From NCBI RefSeq assembly GCF_021568315.1, contig NZ_JAKGSI010000003.1:124001-188000 (forward strand): a stretch of DNA of 64,000 nucleotides. Reading direction: 5' to 3'. The notes below the pieces were generated by a model that made no database searches, was not told where the DNA came from, and was given only the letters and a program-made list of their open reading frames with translations. Shown here in pieces: positions 44,089-53,298 of this stretch; within the stretch, counting starts at the first letter, position 1; the number at the start of each line of letters is the position of its first letter. This stretch comes from Corynebacterium uropygiale (GTDB lineage: Bacteria > Actinomycetota > Actinomycetes > Mycobacteriales > Mycobacteriaceae). A program made the translations under genes and the position numbers.

Positions 44089-45522
44089 ATGCCATCGGGA
44101 AGCGATCCTCGCCGCCACATTCCCCGCACCGACGCCCTCCTCCAGCACCCGGCCCTTGTGCCGTGGCTGGACTCGGTGGATGCGGTGCGGGTGCGCGGCG
44201 AGATCCGTCGAGCTCAAGACCGTGCCCGGAGAGGCGAGTGCGCCCCCGAGGAGGTGGCCGCCGAGGTTGCCCGCTCCCTGCGCCACGTCGCCGAGCATCC
44301 GAGCGGGTGGCGGCCGGTGATCAATGCGACGGGCGTCGTCGTCCACACCAACCTGGGGCGCGCCGCCCTCTCGGAGGCCGCGCAGAGGGCGTTGGTCGAT
44401 GCCGCCGGCCCCGTCCCCGTGGAGATGGACATGCGCCGCGGCGTGCGCTCCCGGCAGCGCGGGGCGGAGGCGCGTGAGGCGCTCCTCGACGCCTGCCCGG
44501 CCGCCGAGGACGCCCTGGTGGTGAACAATGGTGCGGCGGCGCTGTTGCTGTCGACTGCGGCTCTCGCGGGGCCGGGCGCCGAGCTCATCATCAGCAGGGG
44601 AGAGCTCATCGAGATTGGTGCCGGCTTCCGCCTGCCCGAGCTCATCGAGTCCACGGGGGTGCGGCTGAAGGAGGTGGGCTCCACCAACCGGACCCATGCC
44701 CGCGACTATGAGGAGGCGATCGGCCCGAAGGCCGGCGCAATCCTCAAGGTCCACCCCTCGAACTACCGGGTGGAGGGCTTCCACACTGAGGTGGGGGTGG
44801 GGGAGCTCGCGCGCATCGCGCACGGGCGGGGCCTGCCGCTCATCATGGATGCCGGCTCCGGCCTGCTGCGCCCCGACCCCCTTCTCCCCGGAGAACCGGA
44901 CGCGGAGAGCGTTCTGCGCGCCGGCGCCGATATCGTCCTGGCCAGCGGAGATAAGCTTCTCGGCGGGCCGCAGGCAGGCATCGTCCTCGGGCGAGCGGAG
45001 GCCATCCGGCGCATGGCTCGCCACCCGCTGGCACGGGCCGTGCGCACGAACAAGAGCACCCTCGCCGCGCTCCACGCGACGCTGACGGCCCCCGCCGCGG
45101 ACGTGCCGGTGTACGCCAGCCTTCATGCCGACCCGGAGGAGCTGCGTTCCCGCTGCGAGCGCCTGGCGGCATCCCTCAGCGGGCAGCTCCGCGAGGGCGA
45201 TCCGGCTGCCGGCGGCGAGGTAGGCGTCGAGGTCTGTGAGCACGACGGGCGCGTCGGCGGCGGGGGAGCCCCGGGGGTGCCGCTGCCGGGATGGGCGCTT
45301 CGCCTACCGGAGTGGGCTGCGGCCCCGCTGCGCGCGGGCACCCCGCCGGTGCTGGGGCGGGTGCACCAGGGGGCATGCTTACTCGACCTGCGCTGCGTGC
45401 CACCCGCACAGGATGCGGAGGTGCTTCGTGCGGTGCGCGCGGTCCTTGCGGGCAGAGGGCGGGGCACCGGCGCCACGAATCCCGAAAAGGGAGAGAAGGA
45501 GGATCCCTCGTGTCCGTCATAG
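44089..45522 (+). CDS. selA: L-seryl-tRNA(Sec) selenium transferase
   Basis: A 477-aa PLP enzyme that converts Ser-tRNA(Sec) to Sec-tRNA(Sec) with selenophosphate. Conserved parts are INATGVVVHTNLGRAAL, VVNNGAAALLL, SRGELIEIG, KVHPSNYRVEGF and the PLP lysine in LASGDKLLGGPQAG. ATG 44089 is chosen over the GTG at 44065 because GCGGAGG lies six bases upstream and the GTG is hard against tRNA-Sec. Its end overlaps selB by 13 bases. Confidence 0.96.
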   Translation: MPSGSDPRRHIPRTDALLQHPALVPWLDSVDAVRVRGEIRRAQDRARRGECAPEEVAAEVARSLRHVAEHPSGWRPVINATGVVVHTNLGRAALSEAAQRALVDAAGPVPVEMDMRRGVRSRQRGAEAREALLDACPAAEDALVVNNGAAALLLSTAALAGPGAELIISRGELIEIGAGFRLPELIESTGVRLKEVGSTNRTHARDYEEAIGPKAGAILKVHPSNYRVEGFHTEVGVGELARIAHGRGLPLIMDAGSGLLRPDPLLPGEPDAESVLRAGADIVLASGDKLLGGPQAGIVLGRAEAIRRMARHPLARAVRTNKSTLAALHATLTAPAADVPVYASLHADPEELRSRCERLAASLSGQLREGDPAAGGEVGVEVCEHDGRVGGGGAPGVPLPGWALRLPEWAAAPLRAGTPPVLGRVHQGACLLDLRCVPPAQDAEVLRAVRAVLAGRGRGTGATNPEKGEKEDPSCPS

Positions 45523-47324
45523 CCACCGCCGGGCATGTTGACCATGGGAAATCGACGCTCGTCGCCGCGCTCACGGGGATGGAGCCGGACCGCTGGGCGG
45601 AGGAGAAGGAGCGCGGGCTCACCATTGACCTCGGCTTCGTGTGGACGAGGCTCCCCTCCGGGCGCGACCTCGCCTTTGTGGACGTTCCCGGCCACGAGCG
45701 ATTCCTGGGCAACATGCTCGCGGGCGTGGGGCCCGTGCGGGCGGTGTGCCTGGTCATCGCCGCCGACGAGGGCTGGCAGCAGCAGACCACGGATCACTGC
45801 GCCGCGCTGCTCTCGTTGGGGATTCGCCATGTGCTCATCGCACTCACCCGCTGTGATCGGGCCTCGGCGGCGCGCCGGGAGGAGGTCATCGCGGATATTC
45901 GACGCCGCCTAGGTGACACCCTTCTTTCCCAGGCCCCCATCCTCTCTGTCTCCGCCGTGAGCGGCGAGGGCGTGGATGAGCTCCGCCACGTCCTCGACGC
46001 CCTCCTCGACCGGGCAGAAAACGAGGAGCCGGCGGACCCGGACGGCCCAATCCGGCTCTGGCTTGACCGCTCTTTCAGTATCACCGGGGCGGGCACCGTC
46101 GTGACGGGCACCCTCGGCGCGGGAACTCTGCGCCGCGGTGACACCCTCCTCCACTGTGGGGCCGACGGCCACCCCCGCGAGGTCAGCATCCGCGGGCTGC
46201 ACTCCGAGAACGAGGCCCAGCCGGCGATCCTTCCCCCGGCGCGCGCCGCGGTGAACCTCCGCGGCATCGGAAGCGACGAGGTGCATCGGGGCGACGCCCT
46301 GCTGAGCCCCGGGGACTGGCTGCTGCGGCGGGAGGTGGACGTCGAGGTGTGCCCGCATGCCCTCGCCGCGGTGGAGGATGCGCGGGATCTCCCGGGGACC
46401 CTCATGGCGCACCTGGGAACCCGGCAGGACGAGGTGCATTGCCGCCCCCTGGGAAGCAGACACGCGCGGCTGCGCTGGCCCGCCCCGCTGCCTCTGCGCC
46501 TGGGTGACCGGGTGATTCTCCGCGCGGCCGGGGACCATGCGGTGGCGGCGGGGGTGCAGGTGGTGGACCTTTTCCCGCCGGAGTTGGTGCGTCGCGGCGA
46601 TGGCCGGCGCCGCGCGGAGGAACTCCAGCGCCACCCGGGCGTGCCGGGTGGGCGTCGGCTCGTGGAGGCGGCGGGGATTCTCCTCCGGGAGGACTGCCGC
46701 CGGATGGGCGTTCCCACCGCGCAGTGCCCGCCCGGGGTGCGCGCCGTGGGCCCGTGGTGGGCCTCGGCGCAGTGGCTTCGCGGCCGTGCTGGGATGCTCT
46801 CCGAGAAGGTGAAGGCTCTCGACGCCCTGAGCCCCGGCCTGCTGCTCGGGGAGGCCGCCTCCGTCTTGGGGGTGAGCGATCAGGAGCTTGTTCGCGCGGT
46901 GGCGCAGGAGGCCGGCCTGGAGATCCACGAGGGTCGGGTGCGCGAGCCCGGCCGGCGCATCGACCTTGGCCCGGCGGAGCGGGGGATCGCCACCATCGAG
47001 GAGTGGCTGGCAGAGGAGCCTTTCCGCGCCCCCGACGCCGGTGAGCTCCGCGATCTCGGCCTCAGCCCCGCCCAGCTGGCAGCCGCCGAGCGCGCCGGCC
47101 GGATCATCCGGCTGGGCCAGGACAAGTCCGTCGTCTTGTTGGCCTCGGCGCCGGAGAAGGCGGTGGCGATCCTCCGCGGCCTGGGCGGGGAGTTCACGCT
47201 CTCGGAGGCGCGCCGGGCGTTGGATACCACCCGTCGCGTGGCAGTGCCTCTGCTGGAGTTCTTGGATACTCAGCGGCTGACGCGCCGGGTTGATGCGACT
47301 CGCCGTCGAGTTCTAGGCGGCTGA
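45510..47324 (+). CDS. selB: Selenocysteine-specific elongation factor
   Basis: A 604-aa GTPase that brings Sec-tRNA(Sec) to UGA codons with a SECIS. G1 is AGHVDHGKST, G3 DVPGHERF; the G4 site TRCDRAS replaces the usual NKxD. Domains 2-3 follow (GAGTVVTGTLGAG, EDEVHCR-like). The C-terminal 200 residues carry winged helices (VLGVSDQELV, LSPAQLAAAERAGRIIRL, FTLSEARRAL) that bind the SECIS. The start is GTG 45510 behind GGAGG, coupled to selA. Confidence 0.96.
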   Translation: MSVIATAGHVDHGKSTLVAALTGMEPDRWAEEKERGLTIDLGFVWTRLPSGRDLAFVDVPGHERFLGNMLAGVGPVRAVCLVIAADEGWQQQTTDHCAALLSLGIRHVLIALTRCDRASAARREEVIADIRRRLGDTLLSQAPILSVSAVSGEGVDELRHVLDALLDRAENEEPADPDGPIRLWLDRSFSITGAGTVVTGTLGAGTLRRGDTLLHCGADGHPREVSIRGLHSENEAQPAILPPARAAVNLRGIGSDEVHRGDALLSPGDWLLRREVDVEVCPHALAAVEDARDLPGTLMAHLGTRQDEVHCRPLGSRHARLRWPAPLPLRLGDRVILRAAGDHAVAAGVQVVDLFPPELVRRGDGRRRAEELQRHPGVPGGRRLVEAAGILLREDCRRMGVPTAQCPPGVRAVGPWWASAQWLRGRAGMLSEKVKALDALSPGLLLGEAASVLGVSDQELVRAVAQEAGLEIHEGRVREPGRRIDLGPAERGIATIEEWLAEEPFRAPDAGELRDLGLSPAQLAAAERAGRIIRLGQDKSVVLLASAPEKAVAILRGLGGEFTLSEARRALDTTRRVAVPLLEFLDTQRLTRRVDATRRRVLGG

Positions 47325-47341
47325 CGTGCCATAATGCGGCC

Positions 47342-47875
47342 ATGACGGTCACTATGCAATCCGGAGACATAACGAGCATCCCCGTCGATGCCATCGTCAA
47401 CGCCGCGAACCCCGGGCTTCTGGGCGGCGGGGGCGTCGATGGCGCGATCCACCGCGCCGGTGGTCCTGAGATCCTCGCCGAGTGTCAGGAGCTACGCCGC
47501 ACTCGCCTCCCGGAGGGGCTTCCTCGCGGTGAGGCGGTGTCGACGACGGCCGGCCGCCTGCCCGCCCGGTGGGTGATTCATACGGCCGGGCCGGTGTACT
47601 CCCGGGGTGAGGATCGCTCTGCGGTGTTGCGCTCCTGTTATCGCTCGTGCCTAAGCGAGGCCGCACGCCTGGGCGCCCGTCGGGTGTCCTTCCCCCTCAT
47701 CTCAGCGGGGGTTTACGGCTGGCCCCTCGAGGACGCGGCGCAGATCGCGGTGGACTCCTGCTCCGCCGCCCTGAAGGGTGAGGCCCAGGGCGTCGAGGAG
47801 GTCATCCTCGTGGCCTATAGCCCCGACGCGGAGGAGGCGCTGCGGCGGGCGCTGGCGGCTAGCTCCTCACGCTAA
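47342..47875 (+). CDS. Macrodomain protein (O-acetyl-ADP-ribose deacetylase-like)
   Basis: A 177-aa MacroD-type macrodomain. Signatures are IVNAANPGLLGGGGVDGAIHRAGG near the start (ADP-ribose loop) and LISAGVYGWPLEDAA near the C-terminal side. It likely removes ADP-ribose from proteins or deacetylates O-acetyl-ADP-ribose. The start ATG has CATAAT six bases upstream, so it has its own leaderless promoter although it lies only 17 bases after selB. Confidence 0.92.
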   Translation: MTVTMQSGDITSIPVDAIVNAANPGLLGGGGVDGAIHRAGGPEILAECQELRRTRLPEGLPRGEAVSTTAGRLPARWVIHTAGPVYSRGEDRSAVLRSCYRSCLSEAARLGARRVSFPLISAGVYGWPLEDAAQIAVDSCSAALKGEAQGVEEVILVAYSPDAEEALRRALAASSSR

Positions 47876-47899
47876 GTTCGACTAGCGATCCGGGGTGTC

Positions 47900-49156
47900 T
47901 TACATGGTGAAGACGATGAGCGCGGAGATGATGAGCACTGCGATGAGCGCGAGCAAAGCCCAGATCCATGCCCGGGAGTCGGGCGTCGAGGACCGGGGTT
48001 CGTCCTGCGCTGGCGCGGGAACGGAGGCCTGAGGGGCGGGCGCCGGGGCCGGGCGCTTCTCGGCGTGCTCCGCGCGCGGAAGCGGGGGAGTGGGGAGGTC
48101 CTTCGCGGAGGCAGGCTCGGCGAGCTCCGGCCCGGCCACCCCGACCACCGGGTCCTCGTCGGGAAGAGCGGCGAAGACGCTGGTCGCGCCCGGATCATCG
48201 GGACCCTCCGCGAGGGAGGCCGGCGAGTGCACGCGGATCTTCTCCCGGTGGGCGCGGATTTGCTCGGGGGTGGGGGCGGCGAACTTGTTGGAGGGCATGC
48301 GAAGGGACCAGTTTCCCTCCTCATCCGGGTGGGTGGCGCCGCCCTCGTCGTCGAGATGGCCTGCGGAGTCGGAGTCCGCGGCATCACTCCTGGCACGCGC
48401 GCTGCGCGCCTTTTCTTCCTCGAGGCCCACGAGTTCCACGTGCTCGATGGGGGAGAGCGGCGGCTCGAGGTCATCCTCCGTGATCTCCTCGGGGTCCAGG
48501 ACTTCGAGGTGGAGCCCATCGCCTGAGCCCTCGACGTAGCCCCTGGCCACGGCGATAAGCCCGAGCGCCTGATAGTGGTAGACGAGCTGCACGAGCTCCT
48601 CGGGGGCGCTCGTGGCTGTCCCGATAGCGCGCCCATCGAGGGAGACGCGGAGCTCGGTGCGCGTGTCCCCCAGGTCGAGGACGCAGAGCACCTGCCGGCC
48701 GGCATAGGCGGAGCAGGCGGAGGGATCGCTGAGCTCCACGGGGTAGGGCTGCCCCCGGCCTTCGCGGAGGAGGCCCCAGGGCTCGGCGGGGCCCTCGTTA
48801 GCAGGGAGGAGGAGCTCATCATCGGCGAGGAGGACGAGGGTGTGGAGGGTGCCATCCACCAGGTGGAGCTCCGCCTGCGTCTCGGGGTTACGCCCCGCCG
48901 CGAGGAGCGCGTTGAGGTGGGGGAAGCGAGCCCGGAAATCCGCCGGGAGAGAGCCGATGATGCCGTAGTCCCATTTCACCTTGAATCCACCGCTGCGGAA
49001 GTCCGCGAGCAGCGTGACGGGGATCGTGAGGCCCTGCTGGGGCACCACGTTCTTCTGCAGGTGGGAGAAGAGAATCGCCTGGTGGGCGTCGTCGAGCTGC
49101 GCCGCATGGGTGGTGCCCGCCGCACGCGCGGGAACAGGATAGGGACTAATCGGCAT
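47900..49156 (-). CDS. Tail-anchored protein of unknown function
   Basis: A 418-aa protein. Residues about 1-220 are a folded globular domain I do not recognise (LTIPVTLLADFRSGGFKVKWDYG, HTLVLLADDELLLP). Then come about 170 residues of acidic, Pro/Ala-rich linker and a C-terminal hydrophobic helix (AWIWALLALIAVLIISALIVF) with no tail. This predicts a cytoplasmic protein held by a C-terminal anchor. The start ATG at 49156 is 15 bases past the lipoate-ligase stop, so the two are likely one operon. Confidence 0.6.
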   Translation of the reverse strand: MPISPYPVPARAAGTTHAAQLDDAHQAILFSHLQKNVVPQQGLTIPVTLLADFRSGGFKVKWDYGIIGSLPADFRARFPHLNALLAAGRNPETQAELHLVDGTLHTLVLLADDELLLPANEGPAEPWGLLREGRGQPYPVELSDPSACSAYAGRQVLCVLDLGDTRTELRVSLDGRAIGTATSAPEELVQLVYHYQALGLIAVARGYVEGSGDGLHLEVLDPEEITEDDLEPPLSPIEHVELVGLEEEKARSARARSDAADSDSAGHLDDEGGATHPDEEGNWSLRMPSNKFAAPTPEQIRAHREKIRVHSPASLAEGPDDPGATSVFAALPDEDPVVGVAGPELAEPASAKDLPTPPLPRAEHAEKRPAPAPAPQASVPAPAQDEPRSSTPDSRAWIWALLALIAVLIISALIVFTM

Positions 49157-49171
49157 GATGACCTCTATTTC

Positions 49172-50269
49172 CTAGGGAACACGGTGCGTCCATTCATCGG
49201 TACCAAATTTAGTATCGACGAGCGACTGGGCCGCCTCCAGATCAGCCTCCGATAATTCGGCGGGTTGAGCACCATAGCGTTGGGAGAAGGTCTCGATGAG
49301 GGTATCGATAATCTCCGCGCGCGAGGAACCCGTTTGGCTCTTCAGCGGATCCACACGCTTTTTCGCGCTGCGAATACCCTTATCCGCGATCTTCGCCTTC
49401 CCAATGCGAAGCACTCGGGTCATCATATCGGCATCGATGTCATAGGACATGGTGACGTGGTGGAGAATCGCCCCGCCGCGGCGCTTCTGCGCAGCGCCAC
49501 CGATCTTTCCGCCGGTTGACGTGATGTCATTAATCGGCACATACCAGGCCTTGACCCCGTGGCGGGCGAGGGCCGCGAGCACCCAGCGGTCGAGGAATTC
49601 ATAGGAGTCCTCATAGCTCAGCCCCGCGACGAGACTCTCCGGGATATAGAGCGAATAGGTGACGCAGTTTCCGCCCTCCATAAACATGGCCCCACCCCCG
49701 GAAATACGACGGACCACGGTGACATTATTCTCCGTGACGCCCTCCGGGTTGAGCTCGTTGACATAGGACTGATAGGAGCCAATGACGGTGGCGCGATCAT
49801 TCCATTCCCAGATGCGCAGCGTCGGGCCGCGCTGGCCGGTGCGAACTTGCTCGAGCATGACTTCGTCGAGGGCGACATTGATCGGGGTGGGGACGACGGG
49901 GGAGTGGATGACCTCCCAGGAATGGTCGGTGAAGTCCGTGGCTCGGCAGACCGCCCGGCGCAGCACCTGGGCGATGTCGCGAGTGCTCACCCCGTGCAGC
50001 TCGACCTTTTTGCCGGTCTCGCTGCCGCAGGCGCTGAGTGCCGCGTCGAGCTTATTGCGCAGGGCCGTCGTGTCCTCGCTGACGGAGGACCCCTCAAGGC
50101 TGGAGCTCAGCACGTCGAAGGCCTCGTCCGGTTCGAGGAAGAAGTCCCCCGAGATGTGCACATTGCGCAGGTGGTTCGCCTCAATGTCCGCATCCGCGAC
50201 GACGAGCTTCCCGCCCGGAACCTTAATCTCGGAATGGACGTGGGAGGATTCGTGAGAAGAATCAGTCAT
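49172..50269 (-). CDS. Lipoate-protein ligase with N-terminal accessory domain
   Basis: A 365-aa protein. The N-terminal about 100 residues (HSEIKVPGGKLVVADADI then NVHISGDFFLEPDEAFDVL) match the lipoate-ligase accessory domain (LplC/LplB-like). The catalytic BPL/LplA domain follows, with VVRRISGGGAMFMEGGN and the lysine motif GGKIGGAAQKRRGGAILHH. The order is the reverse of E. coli LplA. It should attach lipoate (or octanoate) to E2 and GcvH domains. The start at 50269 has TAGGCT six bases upstream (leaderless type). Confidence 0.85.
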   Translation of the reverse strand: MTDSSHESSHVHSEIKVPGGKLVVADADIEANHLRNVHISGDFFLEPDEAFDVLSSSLEGSSVSEDTTALRNKLDAALSACGSETGKKVELHGVSTRDIAQVLRRAVCRATDFTDHSWEVIHSPVVPTPINVALDEVMLEQVRTGQRGPTLRIWEWNDRATVIGSYQSYVNELNPEGVTENNVTVVRRISGGGAMFMEGGNCVTYSLYIPESLVAGLSYEDSYEFLDRWVLAALARHGVKAWYVPINDITSTGGKIGGAAQKRRGGAILHHVTMSYDIDADMMTRVLRIGKAKIADKGIRSAKKRVDPLKSQTGSSRAEIIDTLIETFSQRYGAQPAELSEADLEAAQSLVDTKFGTDEWTHRVP

Positions 50270-50341
50270 GCCCACAGCCTAATGTGCATCCATCGAAAGG
50301 TGGAGGCCCGCGCACGGCCGGCGGGGAGTGGACGCCGGCGC

Positions 50342-51307
50342 CTAGGCGGAGGCGGGCTCCTTCGTGTCCTCAGCATCCTTCGCATCCGCGGAGCGTCGGG
50401 GCAGGATCCGCGCCACCCCGGTCACCACGCCGAGGATGATGAGCCCCCACAGAGCCCCGACTACCAGGCTGATCCCGGTCTCCGCGCACCAGCCCAGCGC
50501 CCCCTCGCCGACGGCGTGGGCCGCGTGATGCTCCCACTCCTCGAGGAGCGGCCAGCCCCATTCCGCGAGCCCGGTGACGAGGATGTGCCCGCCCACCCAC
50601 AGCATGGCGAAGGTACCCACGATGTTGAGAACGCGCAGCACCCACGGCATGGCCTTGACCAGGACATGGCCACAGCGCGCGAGGGCGCCGTCGTGCGTCT
50701 TCATGGCGTGCAGGCCCACGTCGTCCATCTTCACGAGCAGCGCCACCACGCCGTAGACGAGGGCGGTCATGATGAGCGCCACGACGATGAGCGTCAGAGC
50801 CTGCGTGAGCAGCGGGTCATCGCGGAGGTCGTTGATGGAGATGACCATGATCTCCGCGGAGAGGATGAGGTCGGTGCGGATGGCGCTGCGCACGAGGCTG
50901 TCCTCGGATTCCTGCCCCTGCTCGCTGGCCGGGATGTGCTCCTCGCGGCGCGAGGCAATCCAATGGACGATCTTCTCCGCCCCCTCATAACAGAGGTAGG
51001 AGCCACCGAGCATGAGGATGGCCGTGAGTGCCCACGGGGCGAAAGCGCTGAGGATAAGTGCGATCGGCAGGATGATGAGCAGCTTGTTTCGGAGCGAGCC
51101 CTTGGTGATCCGCCAGATCATGGGGAGCTCGCGCGCCGGGGTGATGCCCTGCACGTACTGGGGTGTGACGGCAGTGTCGTCGACGACGACGCCCGCCGCC
51201 TTGAGGCTCGTGCGCCCTGCCGTCGTCGCGATGTCATCGACGCTGGATGCTGCGGTCCGGGCGATGGCAGCAACATCATCGAGCAGGGCGGCGATCCCAC
51301 CAGCCAT
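50342..51307 (-). CDS. DUF808 family membrane protein (YedI-like)
   Basis: A 321-aa multi-pass protein starting MAGGIAALLDDVAAIARTAASSVDD, the hallmark of DUF808. It has IWRITKGSLRNKLLIILPIALIL and further helices, and an Asp/Glu-rich C-terminal tail. Function unknown. ATG 51307 follows AAAGGAG. It is followed by the lipoate-ligase operon on the same strand, separated by about 70 bases. Confidence 0.88.
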   Translation of the reverse strand: MAGGIAALLDDVAAIARTAASSVDDIATTAGRTSLKAAGVVVDDTAVTPQYVQGITPARELPMIWRITKGSLRNKLLIILPIALILSAFAPWALTAILMLGGSYLCYEGAEKIVHWIASRREEHIPASEQGQESEDSLVRSAIRTDLILSAEIMVISINDLRDDPLLTQALTLIVVALIMTALVYGVVALLVKMDDVGLHAMKTHDGALARCGHVLVKAMPWVLRVLNIVGTFAMLWVGGHILVTGLAEWGWPLLEEWEHHAAHAVGEGALGWCAETGISLVVGALWGLIILGVVTGVARILPRRSADAKDAEDTKEPASA

Positions 51308-51381
51308 GGGTGGTTCTCCTTTCGGGCCGGGAGTGTCGCTGGAAATCTTAGCGCGTGTGGGGGAGCGCCCCGAGAAACGGT

Positions 51382-51413
51382 GGGGGTAGTTTTCGGGGGC
51401 TTCGGCTACCCCC
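51382..51413. promoter_or_regulatory. Hairpin in the gap before oppA
   Basis: GGGGGTAG (51382-51389) pairs with CTACCCCC (51406-51413). It lies in the 298-base gap 51308-51605 between divergent genes. The rest of the gap holds only a weak TAGATA box (about 51567-51572) ahead of oppA; I see no other gene. Confidence 0.45.
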
Positions 51414-51605
51414 TTGGGGAGAGCTCGATCATAAGAGTTCGATCCTGTGAACTGAGAAACTCGCAGGTTAAACGGCATTTAACGCGATGAAACTGAGCTT
51501 CAGGTACATGAGGGGCAGGTCACGTCCGCAACGGGCATTGAAGTTCTCAGGATTTCTATAGGAAGCTAGATAGCGTTGACCGAAACCAACCCCGGGAGGA
51601 AACAC

Positions 51606-53183
51606 ATGGGATTGAAGAAGGCAGTGGTGCTTCTGGGCGCGACGGGCGTGGCGCTCTCCATGGCCGCGTGCGGTGGCGGCGGCTCAGGCTCCAGCGACGG
51701 CGGGATCATCACCGTTAATGGCTCTGAGCCCCAGAATCCCTTTATCCCCGCCAACACCAATGAGGTGGGTGGCGGCCGCATCGTGGACATGCTCTACTCC
51801 GGCCTCATCTACTACGACGCCGAGGGGAAGACCCACAACGATATGGCCGAGTCCATCGACCTCGAGGGGGATAAGACGTACAAGGTCACCCTGAAGAAGG
51901 ACCTCACCTTCTCCGATGGCTCGCCGCTGACCTCGAAGAACTTCGTCGACGCCTGGAACTACGCCGTCCGGGAGTCCCTGCTCAACTCCTACTTCTTTGA
52001 GCCCATCAAGGGCTACAAGGAGGGCGTGGATTCCCTCGAGGGTCTCAAGGTGGTCGACGATCACACGTTCACCATCGAGCTGGAGCAGCCGGAGGCCGAC
52101 TTCCCGCAGCGCCTCGGCTACAGCGCCTACTTCCCGATGCACGAGTCCGCCTTTGATGACATCAAGGCGTACGGCCAGAAGCCCATCGGCAATGGCCCCT
52201 ACACCCTCGACTCGTGGAACCACGGCGAAAACGCCACCCTGCTGCCCAACGAGCACTACAACGGTGATCGCATCGCCAAGAACGACGGCATCAAGTTCGT
52301 CTTCTACGCCCAGCAGGATGCTGCCTACAATGACCTCCTCGCCGGCAACCTCGACGTCCTCGACGCCGTCCCGGACACCGCCTTCTCCACCTTCGAGTCG
52401 GACCTCGGCGACCGCGCGGTGAACAAGCCCGTCGCGGTCTCGCAGAGCTTCACCATCGCCGAGGGCACCCCGCACTTCGAGGGCGAGGAAGGCAAGCTCC
52501 GTCGCGCCGCTCTCTCCATGGCGATCAACCGTGAGGAGATCACCTCGCAGATCTTCGGCGGCACCCGCACCCCGGCCACGGACTTCACCTCCCCGGTGAT
52601 TCCCGGCCACTCCGATGACCTCAAGGGTGTGGACGTCCTCAAGTACAACCCGGAGAAGGCCAAGGAGCTGTGGGCCAAGGCGGAGAAGATCGCGCCCTTC
52701 GACGGCCAGTTCACCATCGCCTACAACGCTGATGGCGGGCACCAGGCCTGGGTCGATGCGGTGACGAACTCCATCCGGAACACCCTGGGCATCGAGGCCT
52801 CGGGCAACCCCTACCCGGACTTCAAGTCCCTCCGCGATGACATCACGAACCGCACCATCAAGGGTGGCTTCCGCACTGGCTGGCAGGCGGATTACCCCTC
52901 GCTCGGGAACTTCCTGGGTTCCCAGTGGGGAACTGGTGCAGGCTCGAATGACTCCGACTACTCCAACAAGGACTTCGACGCCAAGCTGAACGAGGCCGCC
53001 GGCTCCGCCACCCCGGAGGAGGCAGTTCCGCACTACAACGAGGCCCAGGAGATCCTGCTCCAGGATCTTCCGTCCATCCCGCTGTGGTACTCCAACGTGA
53101 CGGGCGGCTCCTCCGAGGCCGTCAGCAACGTGGAGTTCGACTGGCGCTCGCAGCCCCTCTACTACGCGATCACGAAGAGCTAA
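51606..53183 (+). CDS. oppA: Oligopeptide ABC transporter substrate-binding lipoprotein
   Basis: A 525-aa family 5 solute-binding protein. Lipobox LSMAAC (about residue 20) is followed by a Gly/Ser linker and the mature domain (ITVNGSEPQNPFIP, KLRRAALSMAINREEI). It captures peptides outside the membrane for the OppBC permease. ATG 51606 behind GGGAGGAAAC is used; the TTG at 51576 is rejected. A hairpin separates it from oppB. Confidence 0.92.
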   Translation: MGLKKAVVLLGATGVALSMAACGGGGSGSSDGGIITVNGSEPQNPFIPANTNEVGGGRIVDMLYSGLIYYDAEGKTHNDMAESIDLEGDKTYKVTLKKDLTFSDGSPLTSKNFVDAWNYAVRESLLNSYFFEPIKGYKEGVDSLEGLKVVDDHTFTIELEQPEADFPQRLGYSAYFPMHESAFDDIKAYGQKPIGNGPYTLDSWNHGENATLLPNEHYNGDRIAKNDGIKFVFYAQQDAAYNDLLAGNLDVLDAVPDTAFSTFESDLGDRAVNKPVAVSQSFTIAEGTPHFEGEEGKLRRAALSMAINREEITSQIFGGTRTPATDFTSPVIPGHSDDLKGVDVLKYNPEKAKELWAKAEKIAPFDGQFTIAYNADGGHQAWVDAVTNSIRNTLGIEASGNPYPDFKSLRDDITNRTIKGGFRTGWQADYPSLGNFLGSQWGTGAGSNDSDYSNKDFDAKLNEAAGSATPEEAVPHYNEAQEILLQDLPSIPLWYSNVTGGSSEAVSNVEFDWRSQPLYYAITKS

Positions 53184-53218
53184 ACCCTTCCGGACCTCTC
53201 CGAGGCTCTCTTCACGTC

Positions 53219-53253
53219 AGCCCCGCTCATAGGCTCGCCTCTGATGCGGGGCT
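53219..53253 (+). terminator. Intercistronic hairpin oppA-oppB
   Basis: AGCCCCGC (53219-53226) pairs with GCGGGGCT (53246-53253), with a further AGGC/GCCT pairing inside. No long U-tract. It may reduce readthrough so that OppA is made in excess of the permease. Confidence 0.6.
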
Positions 53254-53298
53254 TGGGCGTGCTCGGACATGTCCTCTCATTGAGCAAAGGAACATTAC

